Source: Nocardiopsis sinuspersici (GTDB taxonomy: Bacteria; Actinomycetota; Actinomycetes; Streptosporangiales; Streptosporangiaceae). Taken from it: a stretch of 64,000 nt of DNA. The position numbers and the translations under genes are program-made. Shown here in pieces: positions 31,553 to 42,000 of the stretch. The DNA is taken from contig VWVT01000002.1 in the NCBI GenBank assembly GCA_008638415.1, positions 523,251 through 587,250 on the forward strand. Direction: 5' to 3'. The notes below the pieces were generated by a model that made no database searches, was not told where the DNA came from, and saw only the letters and a program-made list of their open reading frames with translations. How positions within the stretch are numbered: the first letter of the stretch is position 1; each line of letters starts with the position of its first letter.

Positions 31553-34500
31553 ATGAGTGTGGACGGCGCAGGCGAGGTCTCCCGGACCGAGGGCGCGGCC
31601 CCCCGCAGGTGGCGCCCGCGCCGAATCGGAATCGCCGTCGGCCTGGTGGTCCTGGGCGCGGGTGCGGTGCTCCAGGGACTCCCCGACCTGCTCCCGGGCA
31701 ACGAGGGCCTGCCCGTCTTGGCGATCAGCGCGCTCGGCGGCGGGCTGGTCGCCGTCGCGGGATGGCTGCTGGAGAACCCCGACCACTCCTCCTCGCAGGC
31801 GGAGGCTCCCGCGCTGCGCCGGCGGCTGCCCCCGCCCATCGACCACTTCACCGGCCACGCCGGCCTCATGGCGGAGCTACTGGGCGAGTTCGCCCGTTTT
31901 CCGCGCAGGGGTGCGCGCCGCCTGGTCAGCCGACCGGTATGGCTGACCGGTCGCCGCAAGGCCCGCGGACCGCTGGCCGTCGCGCTCACCGGCGAGGGCG
32001 GCACCGGCAAGAGCCAGCTCGTCGCCCAGGTCGTCGACAAGGTGGCCGACCGCTTCCCCGACGGCAAGCTGGAGTTCGAGCTCTACGGCGGCGCCGCACC
32101 CGAGTCCTCCCCCGAGGCGCGCCCCTCCTCCGGGCACGGCTCCGACGGGACCGGTCCGACCGCCCCGGTGCGCCGCGAGCCCCGAAGGCCCGAGGACGTC
32201 CTCGCCCAGATGATCACCGAGGTCGGGGGGCGCCCTCCGGACGGCGCCTCCCTGGACGAGCTGGCCGGGCTGTGGAGGACCGCGACCGAGGAGCGCAGGC
32301 TGCTCGTCGTCCTCGACAACGCCAAGGACTACGCCCAGGTGGAGCCGCTGCTGCCCGGCGGACGGGGGTGCGCGGTCCTGGTCACCAGCCGCAACGACTT
32401 CCCCGACGCGCAACGGCCCATGCTGCGCCGCCACCTGGACCCCCTGCCGCCTGAAGAGGGCCTGGAGCTGCTGGACAGGCTGGTGAGCGGCTCGCCCCGG
32501 CCCCTGTCGGAGGCCGACCGCGCCGCGCTGCCCGGCCTCGTCTCCGCCTGCCACGGGTTCCCCCTGGCGCTCTGCCTGGTGAGCACACAGATCACCCAGG
32601 AACGGGGACCGGGCGCCGCCGACCTGATGCGCCACATGAACGATCCCGCCCTGCGGCTGACCGTTCCGGGCCCGCAGGCCATCGCCCAGTCGCTCGCGTT
32701 CAGCCTGCAGCAGTGCGAGCCGCGGGAGCGGCTGCTGCTGAGCCGTCTGGCCGGTGCCGGACTGGCGACCTTCGCCGCGTGGTCGGCCGCCGCCCTGCTG
32801 GGCATCTCCGAGGACGAGGCCAAGCCGCTGCTGCTGCGGATGAGCCACCGGTACCTGGTGACGTACCTGTACGAGGCGGGAGGGTTCGACCGTTTCCAGT
32901 TGCACGACCACGTCCGGAACACCCTGCTGACGGCGGGGCCCCGCGTGCTCGGCGTCCCGGAGGAGGAGCGGCCCGACTGGTCGCGGGAGGAGCTCGGGCT
33001 CGCGGTGGAGCGGCTGCTGCGCGCCTTCGACCGGATCGCGGAGGCGGCCGCGCGCCGGGCCGCGCCGCACGAGTGGAGTTTCGGCTCCCCCCTTCCCGGC
33101 CGGGACGGCACTGCCCCGGAGGAGCCGGGCTCGGAGGGGCCACGCACGGGAGAGCCGGGATGGGAGGGTCCGGATCCGGCCGCGTCGCGGGGGCCGACCG
33201 ATCCCATGGCGTGGCTGGAGTCCGAACGGCGGGGCTTCGAGGTCTGCTTCCAGTGGACGCGGCCGCGCCGGACCACCGGGGACGACCGGCGGCTCGGGTG
33301 GACCGCCGGGCAGGAGCGGCTCAGGATGCGCACCATCGGGTACGGGTGGCGGCTGCGCCGGGCCTTCTCCGTGCTGTGCCGGACCGGGCGCACGCGGTGG
33401 GACGCGATGAGGGAGGCCACCCAGCAGGCGACCGCGCTGGCCCTGGAGATGGGTGAGCCGCTCGCCTACGGGATCGCCCTGCTGGACCGGGCCGAGGTGG
33501 CCAGCGGCCACGGCGACCACGACACGGGCCACGAGCGCGCCCTGACCGCGCTGTACGTCCTGGAGCAGTTGGAGTCGGCGGACCCGCGGTGGAGGGCGCG
33601 GGCGCACAAGGCGATCGGGGTGAACCTGTACCGTCGCGGCGACCTGGACGACGGCCGGGCCGAGATCGAGGAGGCCGTGCGGATCTTCTCCGACCACGGC
33701 GACCGCTGGTGGCAGGTGCGGGCACTGTGCAACCTGGCCGAGGTCGACCGCTTCCAGGGACACCGGAAACGGGCCTACGAGCTGCTCATCCGTGCGCAGC
33801 AGCTGCTCGTGGGCTCACAGGACTCCCCCGAGCAGTGGACCAGGGTCCGGCTGCAGAAGGGCGAGGTGCTGCGGCTGCGCGGGTTCACGCTCAACGCCTG
33901 GTTCGTGCTGGACGACGAGCGGGAGCGGCTCTCCCGGTCGCCGGGCGGGGACTGGTACCACGCCCGCTACCTGCGCTCACTGGGCCAGCTGCCGGCCAAG
34001 AGGCTCAACCGGGAGGCCTGGGAGTGCGAACTGCTGTTCAGCCCCGCGCGTGAGCGCGACCGGCGCCGCCTGACCGCGCGGGACCCGGAGTGGCCGAGGA
34101 AGCAGCGGGACAAGGTCGCCGACCTGTTCGTCGACGGAGAACAGGGGTACGCCGAGCGCTGCGCCGAGACGGGTCCGGCGCGCGGGCCGCTGCGCCGACG
34201 GGCGCGGCTGCGCGACACCTGGCAGGACGCGGAGCAGATCGCCCGGCTGCGGGACGCGGAGCAGGCGTTCCTGCGGATCGGTGACGCATGGGGACGGTGG
34301 CGCACCTGTCTGGTCCTGGGCCAGGCGCGGATGGCCCAGGACCGGGAGCGGGGCAAGGAGGAGATGCTGCGTGCCGCCGAGGGCTTCCGGGAGCTGGGCG
34401 ACAAGTGGTGGCACGCCCGCGCGCACCGTATGGCGGCGGAGTCGCTGCAACGGGCCGACCGGCTGTCCGAGGCCGAGGAGCTGGCCAGGGTGGCGGTCGA

Positions 34501-34792
34501 CGGATACCGGGGCCTCCAGCACCGTTCCGGTCAACTGCGGGCGATGACGCTGCTGGCCGCGATCATGACCGGCCGCGACCTCCTGGAGGCGTGGCGGACG
34601 CTCAACGAGGCCGAGGAACTCGCGGAGGAGGGTGTGCGGCGCGGGGCGGTGCCGGCGTCACTGCTCCAGGAGATCCGGGACATGCTGCGCGTCACCGAGC
34701 ACGGTTCCGGCTCGACCCTCGGCACCGGTTCCGCCCGGCGGCCCGGGGACCCGGCCGGAGACGCCGGGCCGCGGACCGGGCGCCTGGGCTGA
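31553..34792 (+). CDS. Membrane-anchored STAND-type NTPase with TPR-like repeats
   Basis: The 1,079-residue protein starts at ATG 31553 behind GGAAGGG. Two N-terminal hydrophobic stretches (about 25-45, 'GIAVGLVVLGAGAVLQGLPD', and 52-68) form a hairpin anchor. The NB-ARC-like module follows: 'IDHFTGHAGLMAELL', Walker A 'LTGEGGTGKSQLV' near 149, Walker B 'LLVVLDNAKDY' near 249, the sensor 'VLVTSRNDFP', and 'CHGFPLALCLV', the GxP-type motif. A winged-helix-like region ends at 'LHDHVRNTLL'. Residues about 600-1,050 are alpha-helical repeats of TPR kind ('RARAHKAIGVNLYRRGDLDD'). STAND proteins are signalling switches that oligomerise on ligand binding. No effector domain is evident, and the anchor could be the output. 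Relatives in actinomycetes include AfsR-like regulators, but no DNA-binding domain is present. Confidence 0.82.
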   Translation: MSVDGAGEVSRTEGAAPRRWRPRRIGIAVGLVVLGAGAVLQGLPDLLPGNEGLPVLAISALGGGLVAVAGWLLENPDHSSSQAEAPALRRRLPPPIDHFTGHAGLMAELLGEFARFPRRGARRLVSRPVWLTGRRKARGPLAVALTGEGGTGKSQLVAQVVDKVADRFPDGKLEFELYGGAAPESSPEARPSSGHGSDGTGPTAPVRREPRRPEDVLAQMITEVGGRPPDGASLDELAGLWRTATEERRLLVVLDNAKDYAQVEPLLPGGRGCAVLVTSRNDFPDAQRPMLRRHLDPLPPEEGLELLDRLVSGSPRPLSEADRAALPGLVSACHGFPLALCLVSTQITQERGPGAADLMRHMNDPALRLTVPGPQAIAQSLAFSLQQCEPRERLLLSRLAGAGLATFAAWSAAALLGISEDEAKPLLLRMSHRYLVTYLYEAGGFDRFQLHDHVRNTLLTAGPRVLGVPEEERPDWSREELGLAVERLLRAFDRIAEAAARRAAPHEWSFGSPLPGRDGTAPEEPGSEGPRTGEPGWEGPDPAASRGPTDPMAWLESERRGFEVCFQWTRPRRTTGDDRRLGWTAGQERLRMRTIGYGWRLRRAFSVLCRTGRTRWDAMREATQQATALALEMGEPLAYGIALLDRAEVASGHGDHDTGHERALTALYVLEQLESADPRWRARAHKAIGVNLYRRGDLDDGRAEIEEAVRIFSDHGDRWWQVRALCNLAEVDRFQGHRKRAYELLIRAQQLLVGSQDSPEQWTRVRLQKGEVLRLRGFTLNAWFVLDDERERLSRSPGGDWYHARYLRSLGQLPAKRLNREAWECELLFSPARERDRRRLTARDPEWPRKQRDKVADLFVDGEQGYAERCAETGPARGPLRRRARLRDTWQDAEQIARLRDAEQAFLRIGDAWGRWRTCLVLGQARMAQDRERGKEEMLRAAEGFRELGDKWWHARAHRMAAESLQRADRLSEAEELARVAVDGYRGLQHRSGQLRAMTLLAAIMTGRDLLEAWRTLNEAEELAEEGVRRGAVPASLLQEIRDMLRVTEHGSGSTLGTGSARRPGDPAGDAGPRTGRLG

Positions 34793-34831
34793 GGTCCGGG
34801 TCCCACCGCGGTCGGGCGTCGGGAGGATACG

Positions 34832-34854
34832 GGCGCCAGCCGGGGCCTGGCGCC
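34832..34854. terminator. Hairpin terminator between convergent genes
   Basis: GGCGCCAG (34832-34839) and CTGGCGCC (34847-34854) form a perfect 8-bp stem with a 7-base loop, 40 bases after the STAND stop and upstream of the end of the convergent gene at 34976. Confidence 0.5.
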
Positions 34855-34975
34855 GGGGATGTGCGGGCGGGGACGGCGTCGGCGGGGGGCGAGACCGGTG
34901 GCGGGAGCACCGGTGCCCCCAGTACCGGCACGGCCGCGATCGGCCGGTGACGGCCGGGGAGCGGATCGGCGGTGG

Positions 34976-36109
34976 TCAGGAACCGCTCTCGGGCGCCTGG
35001 GCACCACCGGCGCCCGGCAGCGCGTCGTCGCCGTCCAGCTCCGCGTACTCCTCGCGGATGCGCCGCGCCACCTCGGAGAAACCGCCCCGCTCCAGGAGCT
35101 CCAACTGGTCGCGGGCGAACTCCGTGCGGGTCGGCCCGCTCGGGAGGGAGTCGATCAGGCTCCGCAGGATCGCTACCTGCACGTCGCGCTCGGCCGACTC
35201 GTGTCCGCCGCCCTCGGCGGGCCACCAGTAGCTCTCGTAGCCCTCGACGTCCACGTCGCTGCCCGGACCGGGAGGCACGGCGGGCTCGTCCTCCCCGTAG
35301 CCCGGCGGTTCACCGAGCGGATCGCCCAGCGGGTCGAGTTCCCCGTCAGGGGCCGGGCGCGGAGGCAGGACCGGCCCCGCCGGTCCGACCGTGAGACCCT
35401 CCAGCTCCTCCGACTCCTCCTCGGCGTCGCGGACGGCCTCGCGCAGTTCGCGGTCCTTGCGGAGTCCGGCCACGCGGTGCAGCCGCTCGGCGTCCTCCTC
35501 GGGCAGGCGCAGGCCCACCTCCTCCGCCCACACCACGATCCCCGCGCCGGTGACCGCGGTCTCCACCGCGAGCCGGGCGGCCAGTTCGCACTCGGCGACG
35601 CCGTGCTCCGAGGGGGTCACGCCGCGGGCCAGCTCCGAGGCCCGGGTGACGACCGCGAGGACGGCGGGAGCGACCGGGTTGCGCAGGCGCAGGTCCACGT
35701 GGCCGTCCCACCGCCAGTGCACGACGGCGGAGAACACCAGGTCGTAGTCCTCGACGGCGCTGGGCAGCGCGGTCGGGCGCACCCGGGTGCCGCGCGCGGC
35801 GCCGGGAACCTCCGGGGCCGTGCCGGAGGTCTCGGAGGCCGGGCTTGAGGTCGGATCATCCCAGGTATCGTCGTTCCTGGTGAACGCGCCGTCGAAGCGC
35901 TGGAGGAGAGTTCCCAGGAGCAGCACGGCCGGGATCCACAGAAGTGTCCAGAGACCGACCAGGGGGTAGAGCACGCAGGGGACGACGGCCACCACGGTGG
36001 CGGCCGCCACGAGGCGCGTCGGGGTGACGGGGGTGACGGTGTGCCTCCTCTCGCGGCGCGGCCGTGCCGGGCCGTGTCCGGGCCCGTGCGGTAGCGCTCG
36101 ACACCGCAT
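34976..36109 (-). CDS. Membrane protein of unknown function
   Basis: The 377-residue protein has one hydrophobic hairpin near the N-terminus ('LVAAATVVAVVPCVLYPLVGL' followed by 'LLWIPAVLLLGTLL'), then a soluble domain ('YDLVFSAVVHWRWDGHVDLR', 'PVAPAVLAVVTRASELARG'), an acidic Pro/Gly-rich linker, and a helical C-terminal piece ('VQVAILRSLIDSLPSGPTR'). The soluble part suggests a conserved but unnamed fold; 'VVHWRW' and 'ERDVQVAILRSLIDSLP' would be good search seeds. The start at ATG 36109 has GGAG 12 bases upstream. A strong GAGAGGAGG at 36049-36057 has no start codon behind it in this frame, so the start is uncertain. It is convergent with the STAND gene and divergent from the acyltransferase gene. 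Confidence 0.6.
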   Translation of the reverse strand: MRCRALPHGPGHGPARPRRERRHTVTPVTPTRLVAAATVVAVVPCVLYPLVGLWTLLWIPAVLLLGTLLQRFDGAFTRNDDTWDDPTSSPASETSGTAPEVPGAARGTRVRPTALPSAVEDYDLVFSAVVHWRWDGHVDLRLRNPVAPAVLAVVTRASELARGVTPSEHGVAECELAARLAVETAVTGAGIVVWAEEVGLRLPEEDAERLHRVAGLRKDRELREAVRDAEEESEELEGLTVGPAGPVLPPRPAPDGELDPLGDPLGEPPGYGEDEPAVPPGPGSDVDVEGYESYWWPAEGGGHESAERDVQVAILRSLIDSLPSGPTRTEFARDQLELLERGGFSEVARRIREEYAELDGDDALPGAGGAQAPESGS

Positions 36110-36370
36110 GACACCGGAGGACTCCTTCGGGGGACACCCGACAGTCTGCCCCAGTTCCGGAGCGGACGTGCCACGAACGGGTTCGCGCGCGCCCGCGGGG
36201 GAACATCCGACCACGGGAGTGTGTCGTCCGTACCCCCGTTGGGCGAACACCTGACTCCGTACCGCCCCCGGGGTCGCCCCTGGTCCCCGACACACCACAC
36301 AATGCGGTCATCCCCCCATAAGACCGTTCCGTCATGCCCCGTGACCGAGTCCGCCCTCGGAGCCAGCCAT

Positions 36371-38398
36371 ATGTTCACAGCACCCGCCCGGACCGGACGC
36401 CGGTTCCGTCCCGAGGTCCAGGGGCTGCGCGCCGTCGCCGTCCTGCTCGTCCTCGTCTACCACCTGAACCCCGCCCTGCTTCCGGGCGGATACGTCGGCG
36501 TCGACGTCTTCTTCGTGATCTCCGGCTTCCTCATCACGTCCTTGCTGTACCGCGAGGCCGGCGAGCACGGCCGGGTGTCGATCAGCGGTTTCTACGTGCG
36601 CCGGGTGCGGCGGCTCCTTCCCGCCGCGACCACGGTGCTGCTGACCACCGGCGTCGTCGCGTTCTTCGTCCTTCCTGTGACCCGTCTGGCCGACACCGCC
36701 TGGCAGCTGGTGGCCTCGGCCGCATACGTGGAGAACCTCTACCTGGCCCGCCAGGCGGTGGACTACCTGGCCTCGGACACCCCGCCCGGCCCCGTCCAGC
36801 ACTTCTGGTCGCTGTCGGTGGAGGAGCAGTTCTACCTGGTGTGGCCGCTGCTGTTCGTGGCGTGGTCCCTGGCCCGGCGCCGCTGGCGCGCCGAGACCCG
36901 CACGCTCGTCGTGATCCTGGGCTCGGTGCTGGTGCTGTCCCTGGCCTGCTCGGTGCTGCTGACCCAGCGGGAGCCGGCCTCGGCGTACTTCCTCCCCCTC
37001 ACCCGCGCCTGGGAGCTGGCCGTGGGCGGCCTGCTCGCGGTGGGGCTGGCGCACGGCAGCCTGCCGGAGCGCTGGCGCCCGCTCCTGGGCTGGTCCGGCC
37101 TGGCGGCCGTCGCGGTCTCCGCGCTGGCCTACGACGACGGGACCCCCTTCCCCGGCTGGGCGGCGGCCCTGCCGGTACTGGGCAGCGCGGCGGTGATCGC
37201 GGCCGAGCAGTCCGACGGGCGGCTGGCGGCGTCCCGGCTGCTGGGCACCGCCCCGGCCCGGTGGATCGGCGACCTGTCGTACTCGCTGTACCTGTGGCAC
37301 TGGCCGCTGATCGTCTTCGCGCTGGTGCTGACCGGACGTGACCGGCTCGGCCTCCTGGAGGCCGTGGCGGTCGCGGCCCTGTCCGTGCTGCTGGCGTGGG
37401 GCACCCGGGTGTGGGTGGAGGACCCGGTGCGCGACCGCAACCTGGTCCGCGGCGGCCGTTCGGCCCTGACCGTGGCCACCGCGGGCGTGGTGACGGTGGC
37501 CGCGGTGGGCGGCGCGGTGTACCTGCAGGTCGACCGGGAGGGGTCGGTGTCGTTCGACCCGGCGGTGCACACCGGACCCGCCGCGCTCGGCCAGGCTCCT
37601 GACACGGAGCTGATCTACCCCTCCCCCGTCAACGCCGAGGACGACGTTCCCACCCTGTACGACGACGACTGCCAGGCCTCGCGCACCGAGACCGACCCCG
37701 GCGACCCGTGCGTGTACGGCCCCGAGGGCGCCGACACGGACGTGGCGGTGGTCGGGGACTCCCACAGCGCCCAGTGGGTCCCCGCGCTGGAGAAGATGGC
37801 CGCCGAGCGCGGCTGGCGGATATTCGTCTACACCAAGTCCTCGTGCGCGTTCACCGACACGGTGGTGAAGGGCCCCGAGGGCGGCCCCTACACCGCGTGC
37901 GGCGAGTGGAACCACGCGGTGGTCGATGAGCTGGACGAGCTGCGGCCGGAGCTGGTGTTCACCAGCTCGTCCACGGCCAGCGGACCTGTCGAGGAGTCCT
38001 CCCCCGAGCAGGAGCGGGCCGAGATGGCCGAGGGCATGAGCCGGCTGTGGGAGGACGTGGCGCAGGTCAGCGGCGAGATCGTCGCGCTGCGCGACACCCC
38101 GCGCGCACGCAAGGACGTGGTGGAGTGCGTGGCGACCCACATCGATGACCCGTCGCGGTGCGAGCGGCCCGTGGAGGACGCGTTCGACGACGCCGACCCC
38201 CAGGAGGACGCGGCCCGCTCCCTCGACGAGAGGGTCCACTGGATCGATCTGAGCGACCGGTTCTGTGTCGACGGCGGGTGCCCGGCGGTGATCGGCAACG
38301 TGATGGTCTACCGCGACGCCGGGCACATCACCAGCACCTATGCCGAGTTGCTCGCCGACGACCTGTCCGCGCGGATCGACAGGTCCGTGCGGCTCTGA
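36371..38398 (+). CDS. Acyltransferase-3/SGNH fusion enzyme (OafA type)
   Basis: The 675-residue protein joins a ten-helix acyltransferase-3 domain (residues about 12-380) to an extracytoplasmic SGNH-like domain. The membrane part begins 'FRPEVQGLRAVAVLLVLVYH', including the Arg and His of the family, then 'GYVGVDVFFVISGFLI' and 'QHFWSLSVEEQFYLVWPLL'. The SGNH part has 'VAVVGDSHSAQWVPAL' near residue 459 and 'YRDAGHIT' near 650, giving the catalytic Ser and the Asp/His pair. OafA-type enzymes O-acetylate lipopolysaccharide, peptidoglycan or other cell-surface glycans. The start at ATG 36371 lacks a strong ribosome site. The target glycan is unknown. The gene stands alone, ended by a 28-base perfect palindrome. 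Confidence 0.93.
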   Translation: MFTAPARTGRRFRPEVQGLRAVAVLLVLVYHLNPALLPGGYVGVDVFFVISGFLITSLLYREAGEHGRVSISGFYVRRVRRLLPAATTVLLTTGVVAFFVLPVTRLADTAWQLVASAAYVENLYLARQAVDYLASDTPPGPVQHFWSLSVEEQFYLVWPLLFVAWSLARRRWRAETRTLVVILGSVLVLSLACSVLLTQREPASAYFLPLTRAWELAVGGLLAVGLAHGSLPERWRPLLGWSGLAAVAVSALAYDDGTPFPGWAAALPVLGSAAVIAAEQSDGRLAASRLLGTAPARWIGDLSYSLYLWHWPLIVFALVLTGRDRLGLLEAVAVAALSVLLAWGTRVWVEDPVRDRNLVRGGRSALTVATAGVVTVAAVGGAVYLQVDREGSVSFDPAVHTGPAALGQAPDTELIYPSPVNAEDDVPTLYDDDCQASRTETDPGDPCVYGPEGADTDVAVVGDSHSAQWVPALEKMAAERGWRIFVYTKSSCAFTDTVVKGPEGGPYTACGEWNHAVVDELDELRPELVFTSSSTASGPVEESSPEQERAEMAEGMSRLWEDVAQVSGEIVALRDTPRARKDVVECVATHIDDPSRCERPVEDAFDDADPQEDAARSLDERVHWIDLSDRFCVDGGCPAVIGNVMVYRDAGHITSTYAELLADDLSARIDRSVRL

Positions 38399-38441
38399 GG
38401 CGCGCACGCCCGTGTACGGGGGCGGAGCGTCCGGCGGCCCC

Positions 38442-38469
38442 GGCGGGCCACCCGCGCGGGTGGCCCGCC
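38442..38469. terminator. 28-base perfect palindrome after the acyltransferase gene
   Basis: GGCGGGCCACCCGC (38442-38455) is followed directly by its exact reverse complement GCGGGTGGCCCGCC (38456-38469). As RNA it would form a tight hairpin, suited to termination 44 bases past the stop. Confidence 0.65.
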
Positions 38470-38491
38470 CTCGGGGGTGGCCCGCCCTCGG
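38458..38491. repeat. Two tandem 17-base direct repeats
   Basis: GGGTGGCCCGCCCTCGG occurs twice in direct contact (38458-38474, 38475-38491), and a third partial copy (GGGTGG) follows. The first copy overlaps the right arm of the palindrome at 38442-38469, so the repeat may have grown by slippage from that hairpin. Confidence 0.7.
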
Positions 38492-39068
38492 GGGTGGCGT
38501 GGAACCTCCTGCGGCCGGGCACCCGGCACGCCTTCCGGCCGCGCATTCGTGGCCACTCACACCGGAGTTCGCTGCGGCAGCGGGCACGCACGGGACCGCC
38601 GCCGACCGCGCGGGGAGAGGGAGATCCCGGGCGCAGTAATGGCGCCCCTCTCCATTTCCACGGCATTACCCCGGACATAGGGAAAACTCTGACAAAGCCC
38701 GACAAACCCAACATATGACCTGGTCAGCGCACATCATGTAATTCCATGCCACACCGGCAAATATGACACAGACACGCGCAGGGTCAAAAGTCCCGTGTTC
38801 TCCCCGTCAACGCACTCCTGGTGGGTATGCTCGTGATCCTGAACGGTTGACTGCGAAAGCGACGGCGGTGAAAGGCGGGGGCGATGCGATTACCACCACG
38901 GCGCGAGGTGCCGACCGGAAGATGACCTGGCCCCTCCGGATCACCGACAGGCCGACCCGCTGACCGGCACCGCCACGCCCGCCTCCTCCGGACACCGCCA
39001 CCCGCACCCCCACCACCCCCTCATCGGACCGTACGACCACGCCCACACGAGGGGAGCGGCACCGCACG
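38492..39068. other. AT-richer control region of the GAP1/GTPase operon
   Basis: These 577 bases carry no credible gene. From about 38635 to 38790 the DNA is clearly AT-richer than average (for example CATCATGTAATTCCATGCC near 38733), as expected for a promoter region of horizontally mobile systems. I cannot single out a -35/-10 pair. The ribosome site GAGGGGAG lies just before the ATG at 39069. Confidence 0.45.
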
Positions 39069-42000
39069 ATGCCCTGGGACGCACAGGACCGCACACGTTA
39101 CGAGGACGAGGTACTGGTGGCCGCGCGTGCCCGAGGGCTCCCGGCGGACCTGTTCACGCGCTACGGCATCGGCCCCCGCCTGGAACGGCGGCTGCGCGCC
39201 GACCCCACCGCCTTCACCGAGCACGTCGCGGAGGTGTGCGCCTACTGGCGGGCGCTACAGGGACGCCGCCGCTCCCTGAAGAAGGTGCTGGCCGACCTGA
39301 TCGCCGACCACGAACGCATGGAGGGCGAGGGCTCGCTCACCCATGCCCACTTCCACCGGGTGCGCTGCGAGACGGCCCGGCGCGCGCTGGCCGAGTGGGC
39401 CGGGATCGCCGGGAACCTGACCACCACCCTGCTGGACCGGGACGCCCTCCGGTCGATGATCGCCCCGGTGGGCGTGGCCGAGGCCGACGCCGAGCGCGTC
39501 CTGCTCGACCACGGCGTGCGGGTCGTGGACCGGCTGCCCGAACTGCCGGACGCACCGCCCGTGCGCGCCTTCCGCGCCCTGCGCGAGAACCTGCGCGTCC
39601 GGGGCGTGGCCTTCTCCCCCATGGTGGTCTTCGGGGAGCAGCGCCTGGCCTGCGGGTTCACCGTGCTGGACGGGTTCCGGCTCCTGGACGGCACCGCCCT
39701 GGACAAGGTCGCCCTGGACGAGGCGGCCCAGCGCGTGCGGCTGGAGGCGACGACCGACGGCAGGGCCGCGGCCGAGAACGTGCTGGAGATCCTGCGCGCC
39801 GAGGACGACTCGGCCCTGCGCGAGTCCCTCGTGCTGTGGGAGATCGTCAGCGACCTGCGTGAGCGGCCGGAGTCCCTGACCGAGTCCGGGCTGGTCCGGC
39901 ACTGGGTGCACCGTGGGCTGGTCGAGGAGGAGGCCATGCTGCTGGCCGCGGCCGTGCGGCACTCCGGGCCTCGCACCGATCCGGTCGTCCGGGCGGAGCG
40001 GGACGTGCGCGACCTGCTCGTGGACAACCAGCTACGCCAGGCGCAGGAGGCCGCCGCCGACCTGCCCGAGGAACACGACCTGCACGCCCGGCTGCGCGTG
40101 CGGGTGCGGCAGGTGGAGGAGCTGACCGGGGAGGCGGACCGCGCGCTGCGCGCGGGCGACCGCGAGGAGGCGGCGCGGGCGCTGGCGGCGGCGGTGGACG
40201 TGGCCGCCGACGACGAGGTGCTCGCCGCACGGCTGGGCGAGGTCGAACCGCTGCCGCCGCGCGGGGTGGAGGCCCGGGTCGACGGCCGGAGCGTGGTCGT
40301 GACCTGGCAGCCCAGCCCGAGCCTGGCCGGGACGGTCACCTACCGGGTGACGCGGCGCACCGGGCGCGACGGCAGCGCCCGGGAGGTGCCGGTGGGCGAG
40401 CTGTCGGGGACCGAGATCACCGACACCGGCGCCCCGGTGGGCTCGGAGGCGCGCTACACCGTGGTGGCGGTGCGCGGAGGCCGCGGGGTGTCTGAGGCGG
40501 TGTCGACCCCGCCGGTGATGATCGCGCCGGAGGTCTCGTCGCTTCGGGTGTGCGCCGGTGAGCGGGAGGTGTCCGGCTCCTGGGAGGCCCCGGTGGAGGC
40601 CGTGCGCGTGGAGGTGCTGCGCGGCGAGGGCGCCCCGCCGCGCGGGGCGGGTGACGGCGTGCGCGTGGAGACGGACGGGACGGGGTTTCGCGACACCGGC
40701 GTCCGCACCGACGTGGAGTACCACTACCGGATCCGGGCCATCTATGTGACCTCGAACGGGCACGCGCGGGGGTCGGCGGGACTCGTCCGGCGGGCCAGCC
40801 CGGGCCCGTGCCCGGCGCCGGTACGGGACCTGTCCGTGCGGCCGGACGGCGGCACGGACTTCGTGGCCTCGTGGACGAGCCCGCCCCGGGGCCGGGTCGT
40901 GCTGCGTGTGGGGGCGGAACCGCCCGAATGGCCTCCGGGCACGGTGGTCGGCCCCGACGACCTGGACTCCTACGGCCGCGAGGTGGAGCAGCGCCCGGTC
41001 ACGGGGGACGCGGAGGAGACCGCTGGAGCCACTGGAACCGCGGGGACCGGTGAGATCGCAGGAGCCGCCAGGGTCGCTGGAACTACTGGGACGGTAGGGA
41101 CCGACAGGGTCGCGGGGGCCGGTGGGATTACCGGGGGTGCCACAGCCGCCGGGTCCGCGGGGACCGTCAGGGACACCGGTGTCACTGGGATCGGTGGGGC
41201 CATCGAGGGCGACAGAGCTGCCAGGGCTCCAGGAACGGGACCTGTTGGAGCTGGAGGAGCCACCGGGGCCGCCGGGTTTGCCGGGGCCTCTGGGGCTACG
41301 AGGGCCACGGGCCCGACCGAGGTTTCGAGCGGTACCCGGATCCCGGGCACCGCGTGGGACACGAACACCCACCAGGTCCCGGACACCGACCGGGCTGCGG
41401 GCACCACCTGGATCCCGGACGCCGCCCAGGCTTCGGGCACCGCCGACGCGGTGGAGACGGGGACTTCGAACGGCGGTCCCGGGAGCACGGCCCCGGCTCC
41501 GGGCACCGGGGACGCGGTCCCTGCTCCGGCCACAGGCGTTACGGGCTTCGCCCGCGCGGAGGTCCCGGGTCCCGTGACGCACGAGGAGAGGGAGGGCGTC
41601 CGGATTCTCGGCCCCGCCGACAAGGCCGAGGTCGCCGTCCGCAACAGCCAGGCCCACGCCTTCGGGGCTCCGGGGTCGCGGCCGGGAGATCCCGCTCCGG
41701 GTGCCTCTGGTGCCTCGAACGCCCCAGGCGTCCCGAGCGCCACGAGCACTCCGGGTACCTCTGGCGCCCCGGACAGCCCAGGCATCCCGGGCACCTCTGG
41801 TGGTTCGGACGCCACGATCACCCCTGGCATCCCGAACACCCCGGGTGCTTCCGGCACCTCGAACACCCCAGGCGTCCCCGACGCCCCAGGAATCCCGGGG
41901 CCCATGGACACCACGAACACGCTGGACGACCCCGGCACCCTGGGCGTCCCGGAGCCGGCGTCGGACGGCGAGAGGGAGGGCGTCCGGGTCATCGGCCCCG

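Noticed and set aside
36332-38587. A 751-codon minus-strand frame opposite the acyltransferase gene
   Set aside because: The plus strand has complete acyltransferase-3 and SGNH motifs; the minus frame is compositional.
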